A DNA stretch of 64,000 nt. Origin: DASUPK01 sp963695675 (GTDB taxonomy: Bacteria; Actinomycetota; Thermoleophilia; Solirubrobacterales; 70-9). This document shows positions 43,995-53,414 of this stretch, one piece after another. The stretch lies in contig CAVOGY010000005.1 of the NCBI GenBank assembly GCA_963695675.1, positions 744,001 to 808,000 on the forward strand, written 5' to 3'. A program made the position numbers and the translations under genes. Each line of letters starts with the position of its first letter. The first letter of the stretch is position 1. The notes below the pieces were generated by a model. That model was not told the origin of the DNA and searched no databases. It was given only the letters and a program-made list of their open reading frames with translations.

Positions 43995-44669
43995 ATGGAC
44001 GAGCGTTATCCCCTCACCTACTCGGTGGACTACCCGGACCGTGACCTGGACCGGCTGACCACCTTCTTCCGAATCTTCACGTTGATCCCGATCGCGATCG
44101 TGCTCGGCACGGTGTCCCATGTGACCTACGGCGGATGGGACAACGCCGGAACGGCGTATGTCGCCGCGGGCGGGCTTGTGTTCGGTGGACCGCTGCTGAT
44201 GATCCTGTTTCGCAAGAAGTACCCGCGCTGGTGGTTCGACTGGAATCGCGAGCTACTGCGCTTCACCCAGCGGGTGGCCGCATACGGCGCTCTGATGAGT
44301 GACGTGTACCCGTCGACTGACGAGCAGCAATACGTCCATCTGGAGATCGACTACCCGAACGCTGAGACCGATCTGGCAAGGGGGATGCCCCTGGTCAAGT
44401 GGTTCCTGGCGATTCCCCACTACTTCGTGCTGATCTTTCTCTACATCGCGGCGTTCTTCGTGGTGATCTTCGCCTGGTTCGCGATCCTGTTCACCGGCCG
44501 CTATCCGCGGTCGGCGTTCGACTTCGTGATGGGTGTGGAGCGCTGGGCTCTTCGAGTGATCGCGTACGCGTTCATCCTGGTCACCGACAAGTACCCGCCC
44601 TTCTCGCTCGAGGAGCAGACCGGACCCACGCAAACGGGACCCACGCAGACCGGACCGACCGCCGGGTGA
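43995..44669 (+). CDS. DUF4389-type membrane protein
   Basis: 224 residues with four hydrophobic helices, two in the N-half (FFRIFTLIPIAIVLGTVSHV and the next) and two in the middle (FVLIFLYIAAFFVVIFAWFA and VERWALRVIAYAFIL). It has the family segment RYPRSAFDFVMGVERW and Asp/Tyr patterns PLTYSVDYPD and HLEIDYPNAETDL. The function is unknown. The AGGGAGAG ribosome site supports ATG 43995. The C-terminus carries a short tandem repeat. It is divergent from the PhzF gene. Confidence 0.82.
   Translation: MDERYPLTYSVDYPDRDLDRLTTFFRIFTLIPIAIVLGTVSHVTYGGWDNAGTAYVAAGGLVFGGPLLMILFRKKYPRWWFDWNRELLRFTQRVAAYGALMSDVYPSTDEQQYVHLEIDYPNAETDLARGMPLVKWFLAIPHYFVLIFLYIAAFFVVIFAWFAILFTGRYPRSAFDFVMGVERWALRVIAYAFILVTDKYPPFSLEEQTGPTQTGPTQTGPTAG
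44623..44652 (+). repeat. 15-bp tandem repeat in the DUF4389 C-terminus
   Basis: Two near-identical 15-bp units (ggacccacgcaaacg and ggacccacgcagacc) encode a GPTQT-type repeat in a Pro/Thr-rich tail, followed by a partial third unit. It is probably flexible protein and may vary in copy number between strains. Confidence 0.6.
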
Positions 44670-44670
44670 C

Positions 44671-45141
44671 TCAGTGACCGTGGTGCTCGTGCATCACGGC
44701 GTGCCCGCGGCCACGGGCGATCAGATAGCGGTTCGCCCAGAAGGCGAAGGGATAGGCGATCGCGAAGCCAGCGGCGATGCTGCCCCAGAAGAGTGGGTCT
44801 CCGAGCCCCGCTTCCAGGGCGCTTGGGATCAGGACGACGGTCCCGTTGTCGATCAGCTCCATGATGGTGATCGAGACCGTGTCGGCAGCCAGCGCCGTGG
44901 TGACGATCGTGCGTGGCGCGAGCCGAGCGCGGATCAGCGGCAGCGAGGTCAGCAGGAAGCCGAAGAAGTAGGCGAGCGCAACCGCCAGCGCGATCTGCGG
45001 GACGTTCCCCCATCCGAACGCGGTCGCCAGCGCCATCCCGGCGACCTCGCCGATCACGCAGCCGGTCAGGCAATGGTTCGTCGCCGCAATCGCGAGCCCG
45101 TTGAGCTCCGAGCGCGACTGCAAGTGGGGAGAGGCCTCCAT
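44671..45141 (-). CDS. DUF4396-type membrane protein
   Basis: 156 residues, mostly four hydrophobic helices. The conserved NHCLTGCVIGEVAGMALATA, with His and two Cys, is at the start. The middle reads ITIMELIDNGTVVLIPSALE and the end is histidine rich (HAVMHEHHGH). The Cys/His content and the location behind a permease and CsoR suggest metal handling, though the family function is unknown. Its ATG directly abuts the permease stop (TAG-ATG), so the genes are co-translated. Confidence 0.8.
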   Translation of the reverse strand: MEASPHLQSRSELNGLAIAATNHCLTGCVIGEVAGMALATAFGWGNVPQIALAVALAYFFGFLLTSLPLIRARLAPRTIVTTALAADTVSITIMELIDNGTVVLIPSALEAGLGDPLFWGSIAAGFAIAYPFAFWANRYLIARGRGHAVMHEHHGH

Positions 45142-46283
45142 CTAGTGGGCGTGCCCCGGTGCGTGCATCCCTCCGTGAACATGCTCCGGCTCGCCGCGGC
45201 GAGTCGTCAGGTAGATGAGCACGGCGAAGATCACGGCCGCGATCAGGTTGAGGACGAGCTTGTAGTCGAGCTCGACCGAGCCGAAGATGTCCGAACGCGA
45301 GGGGCGTGTGTCCGGGATCAGCCCGGCCAGGCTGAAGAGGCCGTCGACCAGCAGCGCTGAGAGCACGATGGTGACGAACATCAGGGCCGTGATCCGCAGC
45401 GCGTACTCGCGCCCGTAGTACTTGATGTAGGCGGCGACGATCGGCAGCACGATCAGGTCGGCGAAGATGAACGCGATCACGCCGGCAAAGCCGATGCCCG
45501 CCGGACCAGAGCACGGCAGCGAGGGGAGCGTTGCCGATCGAGCAGACGAAGCTCAGCACGGCGATGATCGGGCCGACGATCACGTTCTCGAGCGTCTTCA
45601 ACCCTGAGGGCGCGTCCTCGATGAAGAGGAAGTTGAAGAAGTCGTCGCCGAGCAGCCCGATGAACCCGGCGAGGAGGAAGCCGATCGTGATCTCCTTCCA
45701 GAGCATCGTCCAGTCGGCCGCGGAAGTTGTAGGCGACGTCGGACCAGGCATCGATGGAGGTCAGCCTCTCCCTCCAGCCCCGCTCGGTCTCTGAGGAGTG
45801 GTGCACGTGTCCCGCCTGCGCCTGCTGGGCGTGACGACGTGCCTGCTCCTCGAGCTGGGGCGAGACGAAGCGCCGCAGCAGGATCGCCATCAGGGCGATC
45901 AGCACGATCCCGCCGACGAACTCCGCCAGCGTGAACTGCCAGCCGATCAGGATCCAGATCACCAGGCCGAGCTCCCAGACCAGGTTGGTGGAGGCGAACT
46001 GGAAGGCCAGCGAGGTGACGGCCGAGGCACCCTTCTGGAAGAGGGACTTGGCGATCGCGATCGCGGCGTAGGAACAGGAGGAGGAGGCCGCGCCGAGGCC
46101 AGTCGCCTTGGCAAGCGGCCCGACGCCGCTGCCGGAGAGGGCCGACTCGATCCGCTGACGCGGCACCCAGGCCTGCACGATCGCCGAGATCGCGAAGCCG
46201 AGGACCAGGGCCCACCACACCTCGTAGGCCATCAGGAAGGACTGCTTGAAGCCCTCCCCGATCGTCGAGATCACGTCCGCCAC
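45142..46283 (-). pseudogene. permease (DUF318/YraQ family), two frameshifts
   Basis: Three in-order blocks in changing frames form one permease. Block one (46283-~45735) has TGLGAASSSCSYAAIAIAKS and FQFASTNLVWELGLVIWILI. Block two (~45735-~45490) has FLLAGFIGLLGDDFFNFLFI and FVCSIGNAPLAAVLWSGG. Block three has AGVIAFIFADLIVLPIVAAY and a His-rich end (HVHGGMHAPGHAH). YraQ/DUF318 proteins are often linked to metal or thiol transport. The cysteines next to helices and the His-rich tail fit this. Both shifts are single-base changes in otherwise intact coding sequence, so sequencing error is likely. Confidence 0.75.
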
Positions 46284-46294
46284 GGTTGACGACT

Positions 46295-46311
46295 ATACCC
46301 CATAGGGGTAT
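46295..46311. promoter_or_regulatory. CsoR-type operator ATACCCC-ATA-GGGGTAT
   Basis: A perfect 7-bp inverted repeat with a 3-bp centre, located between the divergent permease gene (start 46283) and the CsoR gene (start 46322). The TACCCC/GGGGTA core is the classical binding pattern of copper-sensing CsoR repressors. It should control both directions. Confidence 0.85.
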
Positions 46312-46321
46312 GCTGGCCGAC

Positions 46322-46606
46322 ATGGCGAATACCCAAACACCCGGATACAAGGCATCGAAGGAGCAGCTGCTGAAGCGGCTCGCGCGCGTCGAGGGTCAGG
46401 TCCGCGGGGTGACCCGGATGGTGGAGGAGGACCGCTACTGCATCGACGTCCTCACCCAGATCGAGGCCGCCCAGGCCGCGCTCAACAAGATCGCGCTGGG
46501 TCTCGTCGACGACCACGTCCGCAACTGCATGCGGGGTGGCAAGGGCGCCTCCGAGGAGCAGGTCCAGGAGCTGATGGGCGCGGTCGGCCGGCTGGTCAGC
46601 TCCTGA
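46322..46606 (+). CDS. CsoR-family metal-sensitive repressor
   Basis: 94 residues of the helical CsoR/RcnR fold. The metal-binding residues read as a Cys in DRYCIDVLTQ and His plus Cys in DDHVRNCMRG, the Cys-His-Cys set of Cu(I)-sensing CsoR. On Cu(I) binding it should leave the operator immediately upstream. ATG 46322 follows the operator at 46295-46311 within 11 bp. It is divergent from the permease/DUF4396 unit, which it presumably controls. Confidence 0.92.
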   Translation: MANTQTPGYKASKEQLLKRLARVEGQVRGVTRMVEEDRYCIDVLTQIEAAQAALNKIALGLVDDHVRNCMRGGKGASEEQVQELMGAVGRLVSS

Positions 46607-46634
46607 GCACGGCGTTAGAGTCGGTGCTGTCTGG

Positions 46635-47693
46635 CTACGGGTTCAGCACGCCCGCCAGGACGGGAGTGATCAGCGCAGCGATCTGGCGGTGGCCCGCCTC
46701 GTTGGGGTGCAGCGTGCCGGCGGTGCTCGCGATCACGTCGCGAATATGGATGAAGTCGACGCCGCCCGGGCCGAGCGGCAGCGGCTGGCCGCTCAGGCCC
46801 TCGCCCAGGGTACGGACCCAGCGTTGGGGCCCGGCGCAGAGCCCGTGACCGCGAAAGCGCTCGGCGACGCCGGTCACCGCCCGCCAGTCGTGGTCCTCGG
46901 CGGCCGACTCGATCCGGGCGTTGAGGGGCTGGAGCACGTGCTCACGCGCCCAGCGCGACTCGTCCGGGCTGACCCCGCCGAAGAGCATCGCGCAGTCTGA
47001 GCCGTCCGCCGCGGTGGTCGGATCGAAGTAGTCGACGATGATCACCCGCTCCGCCGGCACCAGCGGATCCAGCGCAGCGGCCAGCCGGTCGTAGCGCTCG
47101 GGCAGCTCGGCCAGGCGCGCGTTCACGTAGTCCTCCAGGGTCGGGAACCTGGCGCTCGCCTGGGCGAAGGGGAAGTCCGGGTTGAAGTGCTTCTCCCAGC
47201 AGCGCTTCACCAGGTCGCAGAACTTGACCGCATTGGAGAAGCCGACGTCGTTGGCGCCGATGCTGATCATCACCGCCGCGAGCCCGCCGGAGCCCTTGGC
47301 GAGGGCGGCGGCGTCGCGGACCTGGTCGATCTGCGCTCGCCCGGGCTGGAAGGGCGCGGGCTCGATCCCCTTGTAGGGCTTCAGTAGCCCCTTCTCGATG
47401 CTCGCGCCGGAGCAGGCGTAGTTGAGGAAGCCGATCTCGGGATGCTCCTTCTGCACCTCCCTGGCGGCGATCGTCTGCCCGGCCGTCGCCGAGCGGTGGC
47501 ACGCCCGGCTCTCCCAGCGCGGCCCCGAGGAGGCCGGGTTCCCCTCGCCAGAGGCGACCGAGTCCCCGATCGAGACGATCGCGCTGCCCTGGTTGGGCGG
47601 CGGTGAGCCATCGCCCGAGCCGCAGCCCGCACTGGCGACAGCAACCGCCAGTGCAGCCGCCCAAGCGAGGAGGGCTCGTCGAGGGCCCCTCAT
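46635..47693 (-). CDS. SGNH/GDSL hydrolase lipoprotein
   Basis: A secreted ester hydrolase of 352 residues. The lipobox is VASAGCGSG. Block I is IVSIGDSVASGEGNPASSG with the nucleophilic Ser, the GxND block is AAVMISIGANDVGFSNAV, and the catalytic Asp/His pair is in LHPNEAGHRQIA. Cysteines in YACSGA, FCDLVKRCWEKH, DCAMLF and GLCAGPQ may form disulfides. It probably cleaves ester or acyl groups from lipids or polysaccharides outside the cell. It is convergent with CsoR. Confidence 0.88.
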   Translation of the reverse strand: MRGPRRALLAWAAALAVAVASAGCGSGDGSPPPNQGSAIVSIGDSVASGEGNPASSGPRWESRACHRSATAGQTIAAREVQKEHPEIGFLNYACSGASIEKGLLKPYKGIEPAPFQPGRAQIDQVRDAAALAKGSGGLAAVMISIGANDVGFSNAVKFCDLVKRCWEKHFNPDFPFAQASARFPTLEDYVNARLAELPERYDRLAAALDPLVPAERVIIVDYFDPTTAADGSDCAMLFGGVSPDESRWAREHVLQPLNARIESAAEDHDWRAVTGVAERFRGHGLCAGPQRWVRTLGEGLSGQPLPLGPGGVDFIHIRDVIASTAGTLHPNEAGHRQIAALITPVLAGVLNP

Positions 47694-47759
47694 CCCGCGC
47701 CCAGTCTAGGGAGGGGTCCGCTCCCAATTCGTCGGGGGGCTCTGCGAGGCTCCGCCAAG

Positions 47760-49763
47760 GTGCTGGATCTTCAGCCGATACGGGATTGGCTGCGGAGGGT
47801 GAACTGGCCGTGGGACGCGCTGCTGGTGCTGCTCTGCGCCGGCGTCGTCGTCTCGCTGATCTTCGGCTGGACCGAGGCGGCGGCGCTCTTCGCCGGGTTC
47901 CTCTTCGGAGCCACGCTGATCCTGCGCTTTCCGCCCGCGGTCGCCGGCGCCGAGCCGCTCGGCGCCTTCCTGCGCGGCCTGCGGCCGCTGATCCTGCCCG
48001 GGGTGATCGTCCTGATCGCCGGCACCGTCGCCTACTCCTGGCTGGTGCCGCTCCTGCTCATTCCCGCGCTGGTGGTCGCTGCCTGGTATCTGCTGATCTC
48101 ACCCGAGCTCGCTCCGACCCGGGAGGCGTTCAGCGAGACCGCGGGCTGGCTCCAGCGGGGCCTGGGTAGCTGGGGGCACATCGTCGTTGGATTCCTTCTC
48201 CTGGCCGGGATCGCCGGGATCGTCATCGTCGTCGCCGGCCTCAGTCCGGACGTCTCGCTCTACGAGGACCGGCCCGGGATCTCGAACGCGATGCTCACGA
48301 TCGCCTTGGTGGCCTGGATGGCCGCCGTGGTACTCCGCCTCGGCGGCTTCGCCACTTCCTGGTTCCGGGCGGTCGTGGCGATGATCTCCGTGCTGGCGGC
48401 GCTCCGCGTGCTGATGGTGGCGGGCCTCCTCGCCGGCCACAACTGGCTGATCCGCCACGCCGAGTGGCTGACCGCCGGCCACCTGCTCCTGCTCACCGTG
48501 CTCGGGCTCGGCGTGATCGTCGTCGGCGACGCGATCGTCAGCCTGATCCCGCGGCTTAGGTTCCTCCCCAGCTGGGGCGCCTTCCCGGCCTGGCTCGGGC
48601 GGATCCTGCGCGGGCTCGGCTTCGGCGCCGCGGTCCTCGCCACCGTGGCGCTCGGGATCGCCGCCTTCTACGGCGTGATCAGCTCCGAGGCGAACGGCCG
48701 CGACGGCATCACCCCGAGCGACGAGGTGATCGCGGGCAAGGTGGTGAGCCCCAAGCGGGTCCCGCTCCTCCAGCTCGCCGAGCAGTACCAGCCCGTGCTC
48801 GTGATGACCGACGCGGAGAAGTGGGCGCCGGTGAGCGTCGACTCCTACCTCCAGGACACGACGCACCCGGCGACCATGATCCGGCCGGATGGAAAGCGCC
48901 AGCGCGCGCCGGCGACGGCCAACCTCCCCACCTCCTCCTCCTGCCACGGCGCCCGCCCGCCCTGCTTCCACATCACGATCGACTGCCCCTCGGGCTCGGA
49001 CGACTGCGCCGAGGGCCAGCCGGACCGCACCGACCAAGGCGCCGCCATCCCCGACTACCGCGACGGCGCCGTCTACGTCCGGATCATCACTCGCAGACAG
49101 CCCGGCGGATCGCCACAGGCCTTCAACGGCACCGGCCCCTTCGGCAAGAACCTGAAGACACTGATCCAGTACTGGTACTTCTACCGCTACGACGAGTGGA
49201 CCCGGCCGATCCTCGGCGGCCGGATCGTGCAGCGCCACGAGGGCGACTGGGAGGCAGTCACGGTCGGCTTTTCGGGCAAGGCGCCGCTCTTCGTCGGCTA
49301 CTCGGCCCACTGCGGTGGCTCGTGGGTCGCCTGGTCCAAGGCCCAGCTCGCCGAGACCGCGCCGCCGCGCGTCCACCCGCTGGTCGCGGTAGCCGAGGGC
49401 TCACACGCCAACTACACGCGAACCCAGGACCGGCGCGCCCCGGACTGGGCGGGTTGCAAGGGCGTCCCGCAGGGGACCACCACGGTGCTCAGCTACGCCT
49501 CCAACCTCCGCGACGAGACGAGCTACGGCTGGGACTGGCTCCCGGCCCGGACCTTCTTCGTCAACAACATGAAGCAGCCGATGGAGTTCCCCGGAACCTG
49601 GGGCGGCAACGACTACACCGAGCTGATCAACGAGCGCGACCAGCGTCTCGGCCCCAGCGGCCACGGCCCCGCGACGCCGAGCCTGCAGCCTCTCTGGTAC
49701 GACCCGGTCACCACCATCTTCTGCTCGAAGCATTGGCACGGACCCCAGCCCTGCGGCGGCTGA
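47760..49763 (+). CDS. polytopic membrane protein with Vps62-like extracytoplasmic domain
   Basis: 667 residues from a GTG start. The first ~310 residues carry 8-9 hydrophobic helices. The following 350 residues contain the pattern of Vps62-related proteins (IQYWYFYRYDEWTRPI; QRHEGDWEAVTVGFSG; HPLVAVAEGSHANY), together with several cysteines (SSSCHGARPPC, IDCPSGSDDC). It is probably displayed outside the membrane. The molecular function is unknown, and the domain fusion to a membrane module is the notable part. It is divergent from the SGNH gene across a 66-bp spacer. Confidence 0.7.
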   Translation: MLDLQPIRDWLRRVNWPWDALLVLLCAGVVVSLIFGWTEAAALFAGFLFGATLILRFPPAVAGAEPLGAFLRGLRPLILPGVIVLIAGTVAYSWLVPLLLIPALVVAAWYLLISPELAPTREAFSETAGWLQRGLGSWGHIVVGFLLLAGIAGIVIVVAGLSPDVSLYEDRPGISNAMLTIALVAWMAAVVLRLGGFATSWFRAVVAMISVLAALRVLMVAGLLAGHNWLIRHAEWLTAGHLLLLTVLGLGVIVVGDAIVSLIPRLRFLPSWGAFPAWLGRILRGLGFGAAVLATVALGIAAFYGVISSEANGRDGITPSDEVIAGKVVSPKRVPLLQLAEQYQPVLVMTDAEKWAPVSVDSYLQDTTHPATMIRPDGKRQRAPATANLPTSSSCHGARPPCFHITIDCPSGSDDCAEGQPDRTDQGAAIPDYRDGAVYVRIITRRQPGGSPQAFNGTGPFGKNLKTLIQYWYFYRYDEWTRPILGGRIVQRHEGDWEAVTVGFSGKAPLFVGYSAHCGGSWVAWSKAQLAETAPPRVHPLVAVAEGSHANYTRTQDRRAPDWAGCKGVPQGTTTVLSYASNLRDETSYGWDWLPARTFFVNNMKQPMEFPGTWGGNDYTELINERDQRLGPSGHGPATPSLQPLWYDPVTTIFCSKHWHGPQPCGG

Positions 49764-49861
49764 GAAGCGTGGTGAAGAGCACGACCCCATCTGCCGATCA
49801 CCAAGGTTCCGAGCGGCTGGTGTGACCCGCACGCGGAGGCGACTGAGGAGGAGTACCGATT

Positions 49862-52800
49862 TTGGATGAGAAACCCCTGCAGTCGCGCCTAGGACGACCG
49901 ATCCAACCTCCCGCCCAGCGCTACAGTCACCGGGTGGACTGCCCGGCTTGCGGTCACGCCAATCCCCCGGGCGCGACGTTTTGCGGCGAGTGCGCGGCGC
50001 GGATCGGCGAGACCATCGATTGTCCGCGCTGCGGCGAGCGGAATCCCGTCGGCCAGCGCTATTGCAACGTGTGCGCGGCCGAGCTCCCCCCTGCTGGGGG
50101 TGGTGGGGTCGCCCCGGCCGAATCCGGACGCGAGCCGAGCTCGTATGTGCCCCGGCACCTGGCGGCCCGGATCCGCGCCGAAGCGGCGGCGCTGGAGGGT
50201 GAGCGAAAGCTGATCACGGTGCTCTTCTGTGACGTCGTCGGTTCGATGAGCATCGCGGAGCGCCTCGGTGCGGAGAGCTGGCTCTCGGTGGTCGATCGCC
50301 TTTTCGCGTTGATCTCCCAGCAGGTCCACCGCTTTGAGGGCAAGATCGACTCGTTCACCGGCGACGGCGCGATGGCGCTGTTCGGCGCCCCGATCGCCCA
50401 CGAAGACCACGCCAGGCGCGCCGGCTACGCGGCGCTGGCGATCCGCGACTCCGTCGCCGAGCTCTCGAGCCTGCTCGAGGAAGAGCACGAGATCGACCTC
50501 AGGCTGCGTCTCGGCCTCAACTCGGGCGAGGTCGTGGTGGGGGCGATCGGTGACGACCTCAGCCTCGATTACGCCGCGCTCGGTCACACCGTTGGCCTCG
50601 GGAAGCGGATGGAATCGGCGGCGGAGCCCGGCGCCATCTACCTGACCGAGCACACTGCCCGGCTCGTCTCGGGCTACCTCGATCTTCGCGACCTCGGCAG
50701 GCAAGAGGTGAAGGGGGCGAGCGAGCCGCTCAGGGTCTTCGCTCTGCGGGGGGTGGGGCCGGCACGCGGCGCGCTCGATGTCTCCCGCCTCCGCGGGCTG
50801 ACCCCGTTCGTGGGGCGCGATCGGGAGCTCGAGCATTTGGAGGAGGTTGTGGAACTGGCGCTCGCCGGCGAGGGACAAGCGGTGGGCCTGGTGGGGGAAC
50901 CCGGCGTCGGCAAAAGCCGTGTCTGCGCTGAGTTCGCGGCTGGTTGCCGCGAGCGCGGGATGGCGGTCATCGAGGCCAGCGCCCACGCCCACACGAGCGC
51001 GGTGCCGTTCTTGGCTGTTCTCGAGATGCTGCGCTCCTTCTTCGGGGTCGTTCAGGGCGACTCGGACGAGGTGGCGCGGGAGCGGGTTGCGGAGCGCCTG
51101 CGGGCGATCGACGTTCACCTTCTCGAGGAGCTCCCGCTGCTCCTCGACTTCCTCGGGATCTCCGATCCCGGGCGTCCGCTCGAGGCGATGAGTCCCGAGG
51201 CCCGCCAGCGCCGACTGCTGGCCCTGGTCAGGGGCCTCGTCCATGCCCAAGGCGCGGATGCCCCGACGCTGATCGTGCTCGAGGATCTGCAGTGGGTCGA
51301 CGCCGCCAGCGAGCGATTCCTGGCGAGTCTGGTCGAAGCCCTCCCCGGAACTCGAAACCTCGCCCTGGTCAACTTCCGTCCCGGCTACCGGGCCGAGTGG
51401 ATGGGGCGCACCCACTACCGCCAGCTGCCGCTTGCCCCCCTGGACGAGGAGGCCGGCGCGGCGCTGATCTCCGAACTGCTCGGTTCGCACCGCTCGCTGG
51501 TCGAGCTTTCCGGCCTGATCCGCGAGCGCGCGGCCGGCAATCCGTTCTTCTGCGAGCAGATCGTCAGCTCGCTCGCCGAGCGCGGGGTGCTCGAGGGGCA
51601 ACCGGGCGTATTCAGGCTCGCCCATCCCGGGATCGAGATCGAAGTCCCAGCGACGGTCCAGGCGGTGCTGTCTGCGCGAATCGATCGTCTCGCCGACCGC
51701 GAGAAGCTGGTGCTGCAGAACGCGGCCGTAGTCGGGCGTGAGTTCCCGCGCCGGCTGCTGGGGGAGGTGGTCGCATTGCCGGAGGCCGAACTCGACTCCG
51801 CGCTGCGCGAGCTTACGGATGCCGAGCTCGTCTTCGAGGCGGAGCTTTACCCCGAGTCGCAGTACGCCTTCAGGCATCCGCTGATGCGGGAGGTCGCCTA
51901 CGGCCTCCAGCTCTCCCCCGCGCGCGTGCGCACCCACGCGGCGATCGCGCGCGCCCTGCAGGAGCTCGACCCAGACCGCCTCGATGAGCACGCCGCCCTG
52001 ATCGCGCAGCACTCCGAGGAAGCGGGCGAGCCGCTGGAGGCGGCCCGCTGGCACGCACGCGCCGCTGTTTGGGCCGGTTTCCGCGACCCCGCTGCTGCGC
52101 AGAGCCACTGGCAGCGGGTGCGCGAGCTCGATCCCGAGCTGCCCGCGAACGACGAGGCCGACGCGCTCCGCTCGACCTCCCGTCTGATGCTGATCGCCAT
52201 CGGATGGCGGCTCGGCGCCGAGGTCGATGAGTCCCGGCGGCTCTTCGAGGAGGGACGGGAGACCGCCGAACGGACCGGCGATCGAGCGACGCTGGCCCTC
52301 GCGCACGGGGGGCTCGGACTCACGGTCGGCACCTGCGGCGGCGACATTCCGGACTGGGTGAGTCTCGCGGACAGGGGCGTCGAGATCGCAGAGCAGGTCG
52401 GAGATCCCAACCTGATCGTGAGCGCGCTGGTCGCCGCCGTCTACCCCCGCGTTCTCCTCGGCCGCCCCGAGGAGGCCCTCGCCGGAGCAGACCGCATGCT
52501 GGAGTTGACTGCCGAGGATCCGCAGATCGGCGCCGGGATCATCGTCGCCAACCCTCGAGCGATGGCAGCCTCGTTCCGCGCGCTACCGCTGATGTCGCTG
52601 GGGCGCCTCAGCGAGGCCCGGCGGGCGCTGGTCGATGGCGCCGAGCTCTGCCGCCGCTGGGACCGCGAGTCGCTCGGCTGGACGCACGGATACCACTGTT
52701 TGATGGCTGTGTATGGCGCCGAGCCGGCCGGAACCGACACCGTCACGCACTCCAGGCACGCGGTGGAGATCGCCGAGGCCCTCGGCGACGCGTTCTCACG

Positions 52801-53356
52801 CGTCTCCTCCTCCGGGTGGCTCGCCGTAGCGCACGCCATGGTCGGCGAGCTCGACCAGGCCCAACAATGTTTCGAGCGCACCCTCACCCTGATCGCCGAG
52901 CGCGGCGTGGGACTCGAGCTCGAGCCGCTCGCCCGCCAGTGGCGGGCCGAAGCCATGGCCAGATCCGGCGAGCCGGAGCAAGCCCTCGCCGAGGTCGAGC
53001 TGGCCCTGCGGCTGACCGAGGAGCGCGGCGTGAGGGCGTATTCGGCAGGCGTCCGCTGCTCACTCGCGGAGATGCTGATCGAGCGACGGGATCCGGGTGA
53101 CGCGGAGCGGGTCGCCGGGCTGCTCGACGAGGCGGAAGCCGTCGCTGGGGAGATCGGCGCCCTGCTCGATCTGGTCGCCCTCGGGCGGGCGCGCGCCGGC
53201 CTCCATGAGCTGCGCGGCGAATCCGACGCGCGCGAGCGGGCACTGGCCGAATCCCTCGAGCTGGCCAGGCGCATCGACGCCCGCGGCCTGATCGCCGAGC
53301 TGGAAGCCGAGACCGGCGCTCGGTCGGCGTCTTTCGGCAGCGGCGTGACCCGCTGA
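49862..53356 (+). CDS. class III adenylate/guanylate cyclase fused to zinc ribbons, AAA ATPase and TPR region
   Basis: 1164 residues. Two zinc ribbons (CPACGHANPPGATFCGECAA; CPRCGERNPVGQRYCNVCAA) lead into a class III cyclase domain (about 110-290: TVLFCDVVGSMSIAERLGAE, KIDSFTGDGAMALFGAPIAH). An STAND-like ATPase follows with the P-loop GEPGVGKSR near 345 and LIVLEDLQWVDAASE (Walker B), then a TPR-like C-half. It likely makes a cyclic nucleotide in response to a signal bound by the C-half. The TTG start at 49862 has a strong GAGGAGG site 8-9 bases upstream. GTG 49934, just before the first zinc ribbon, is the alternative. Confidence 0.88.
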   Translation: MDEKPLQSRLGRPIQPPAQRYSHRVDCPACGHANPPGATFCGECAARIGETIDCPRCGERNPVGQRYCNVCAAELPPAGGGGVAPAESGREPSSYVPRHLAARIRAEAAALEGERKLITVLFCDVVGSMSIAERLGAESWLSVVDRLFALISQQVHRFEGKIDSFTGDGAMALFGAPIAHEDHARRAGYAALAIRDSVAELSSLLEEEHEIDLRLRLGLNSGEVVVGAIGDDLSLDYAALGHTVGLGKRMESAAEPGAIYLTEHTARLVSGYLDLRDLGRQEVKGASEPLRVFALRGVGPARGALDVSRLRGLTPFVGRDRELEHLEEVVELALAGEGQAVGLVGEPGVGKSRVCAEFAAGCRERGMAVIEASAHAHTSAVPFLAVLEMLRSFFGVVQGDSDEVARERVAERLRAIDVHLLEELPLLLDFLGISDPGRPLEAMSPEARQRRLLALVRGLVHAQGADAPTLIVLEDLQWVDAASERFLASLVEALPGTRNLALVNFRPGYRAEWMGRTHYRQLPLAPLDEEAGAALISELLGSHRSLVELSGLIRERAAGNPFFCEQIVSSLAERGVLEGQPGVFRLAHPGIEIEVPATVQAVLSARIDRLADREKLVLQNAAVVGREFPRRLLGEVVALPEAELDSALRELTDAELVFEAELYPESQYAFRHPLMREVAYGLQLSPARVRTHAAIARALQELDPDRLDEHAALIAQHSEEAGEPLEAARWHARAAVWAGFRDPAAAQSHWQRVRELDPELPANDEADALRSTSRLMLIAIGWRLGAEVDESRRLFEEGRETAERTGDRATLALAHGGLGLTVGTCGGDIPDWVSLADRGVEIAEQVGDPNLIVSALVAAVYPRVLLGRPEEALAGADRMLELTAEDPQIGAGIIVANPRAMAASFRALPLMSLGRLSEARRALVDGAELCRRWDRESLGWTHGYHCLMAVYGAEPAGTDTVTHSRHAVEIAEALGDAFSRVSSSGWLAVAHAMVGELDQAQQCFERTLTLIAERGVGLELEPLARQWRAEAMARSGEPEQALAEVELALRLTEERGVRAYSAGVRCSLAEMLIERRDPGDAERVAGLLDEAEAVAGEIGALLDLVALGRARAGLHELRGESDARERALAESLELARRIDARGLIAELEAETGARSASFGSGVTR

Positions 53357-53414
53357 GGCGATGCGCCTCCGAGCCTTTCTTCAGCCACCCTGAGAGCGTT
53401 AGGCTGACCGAGCT

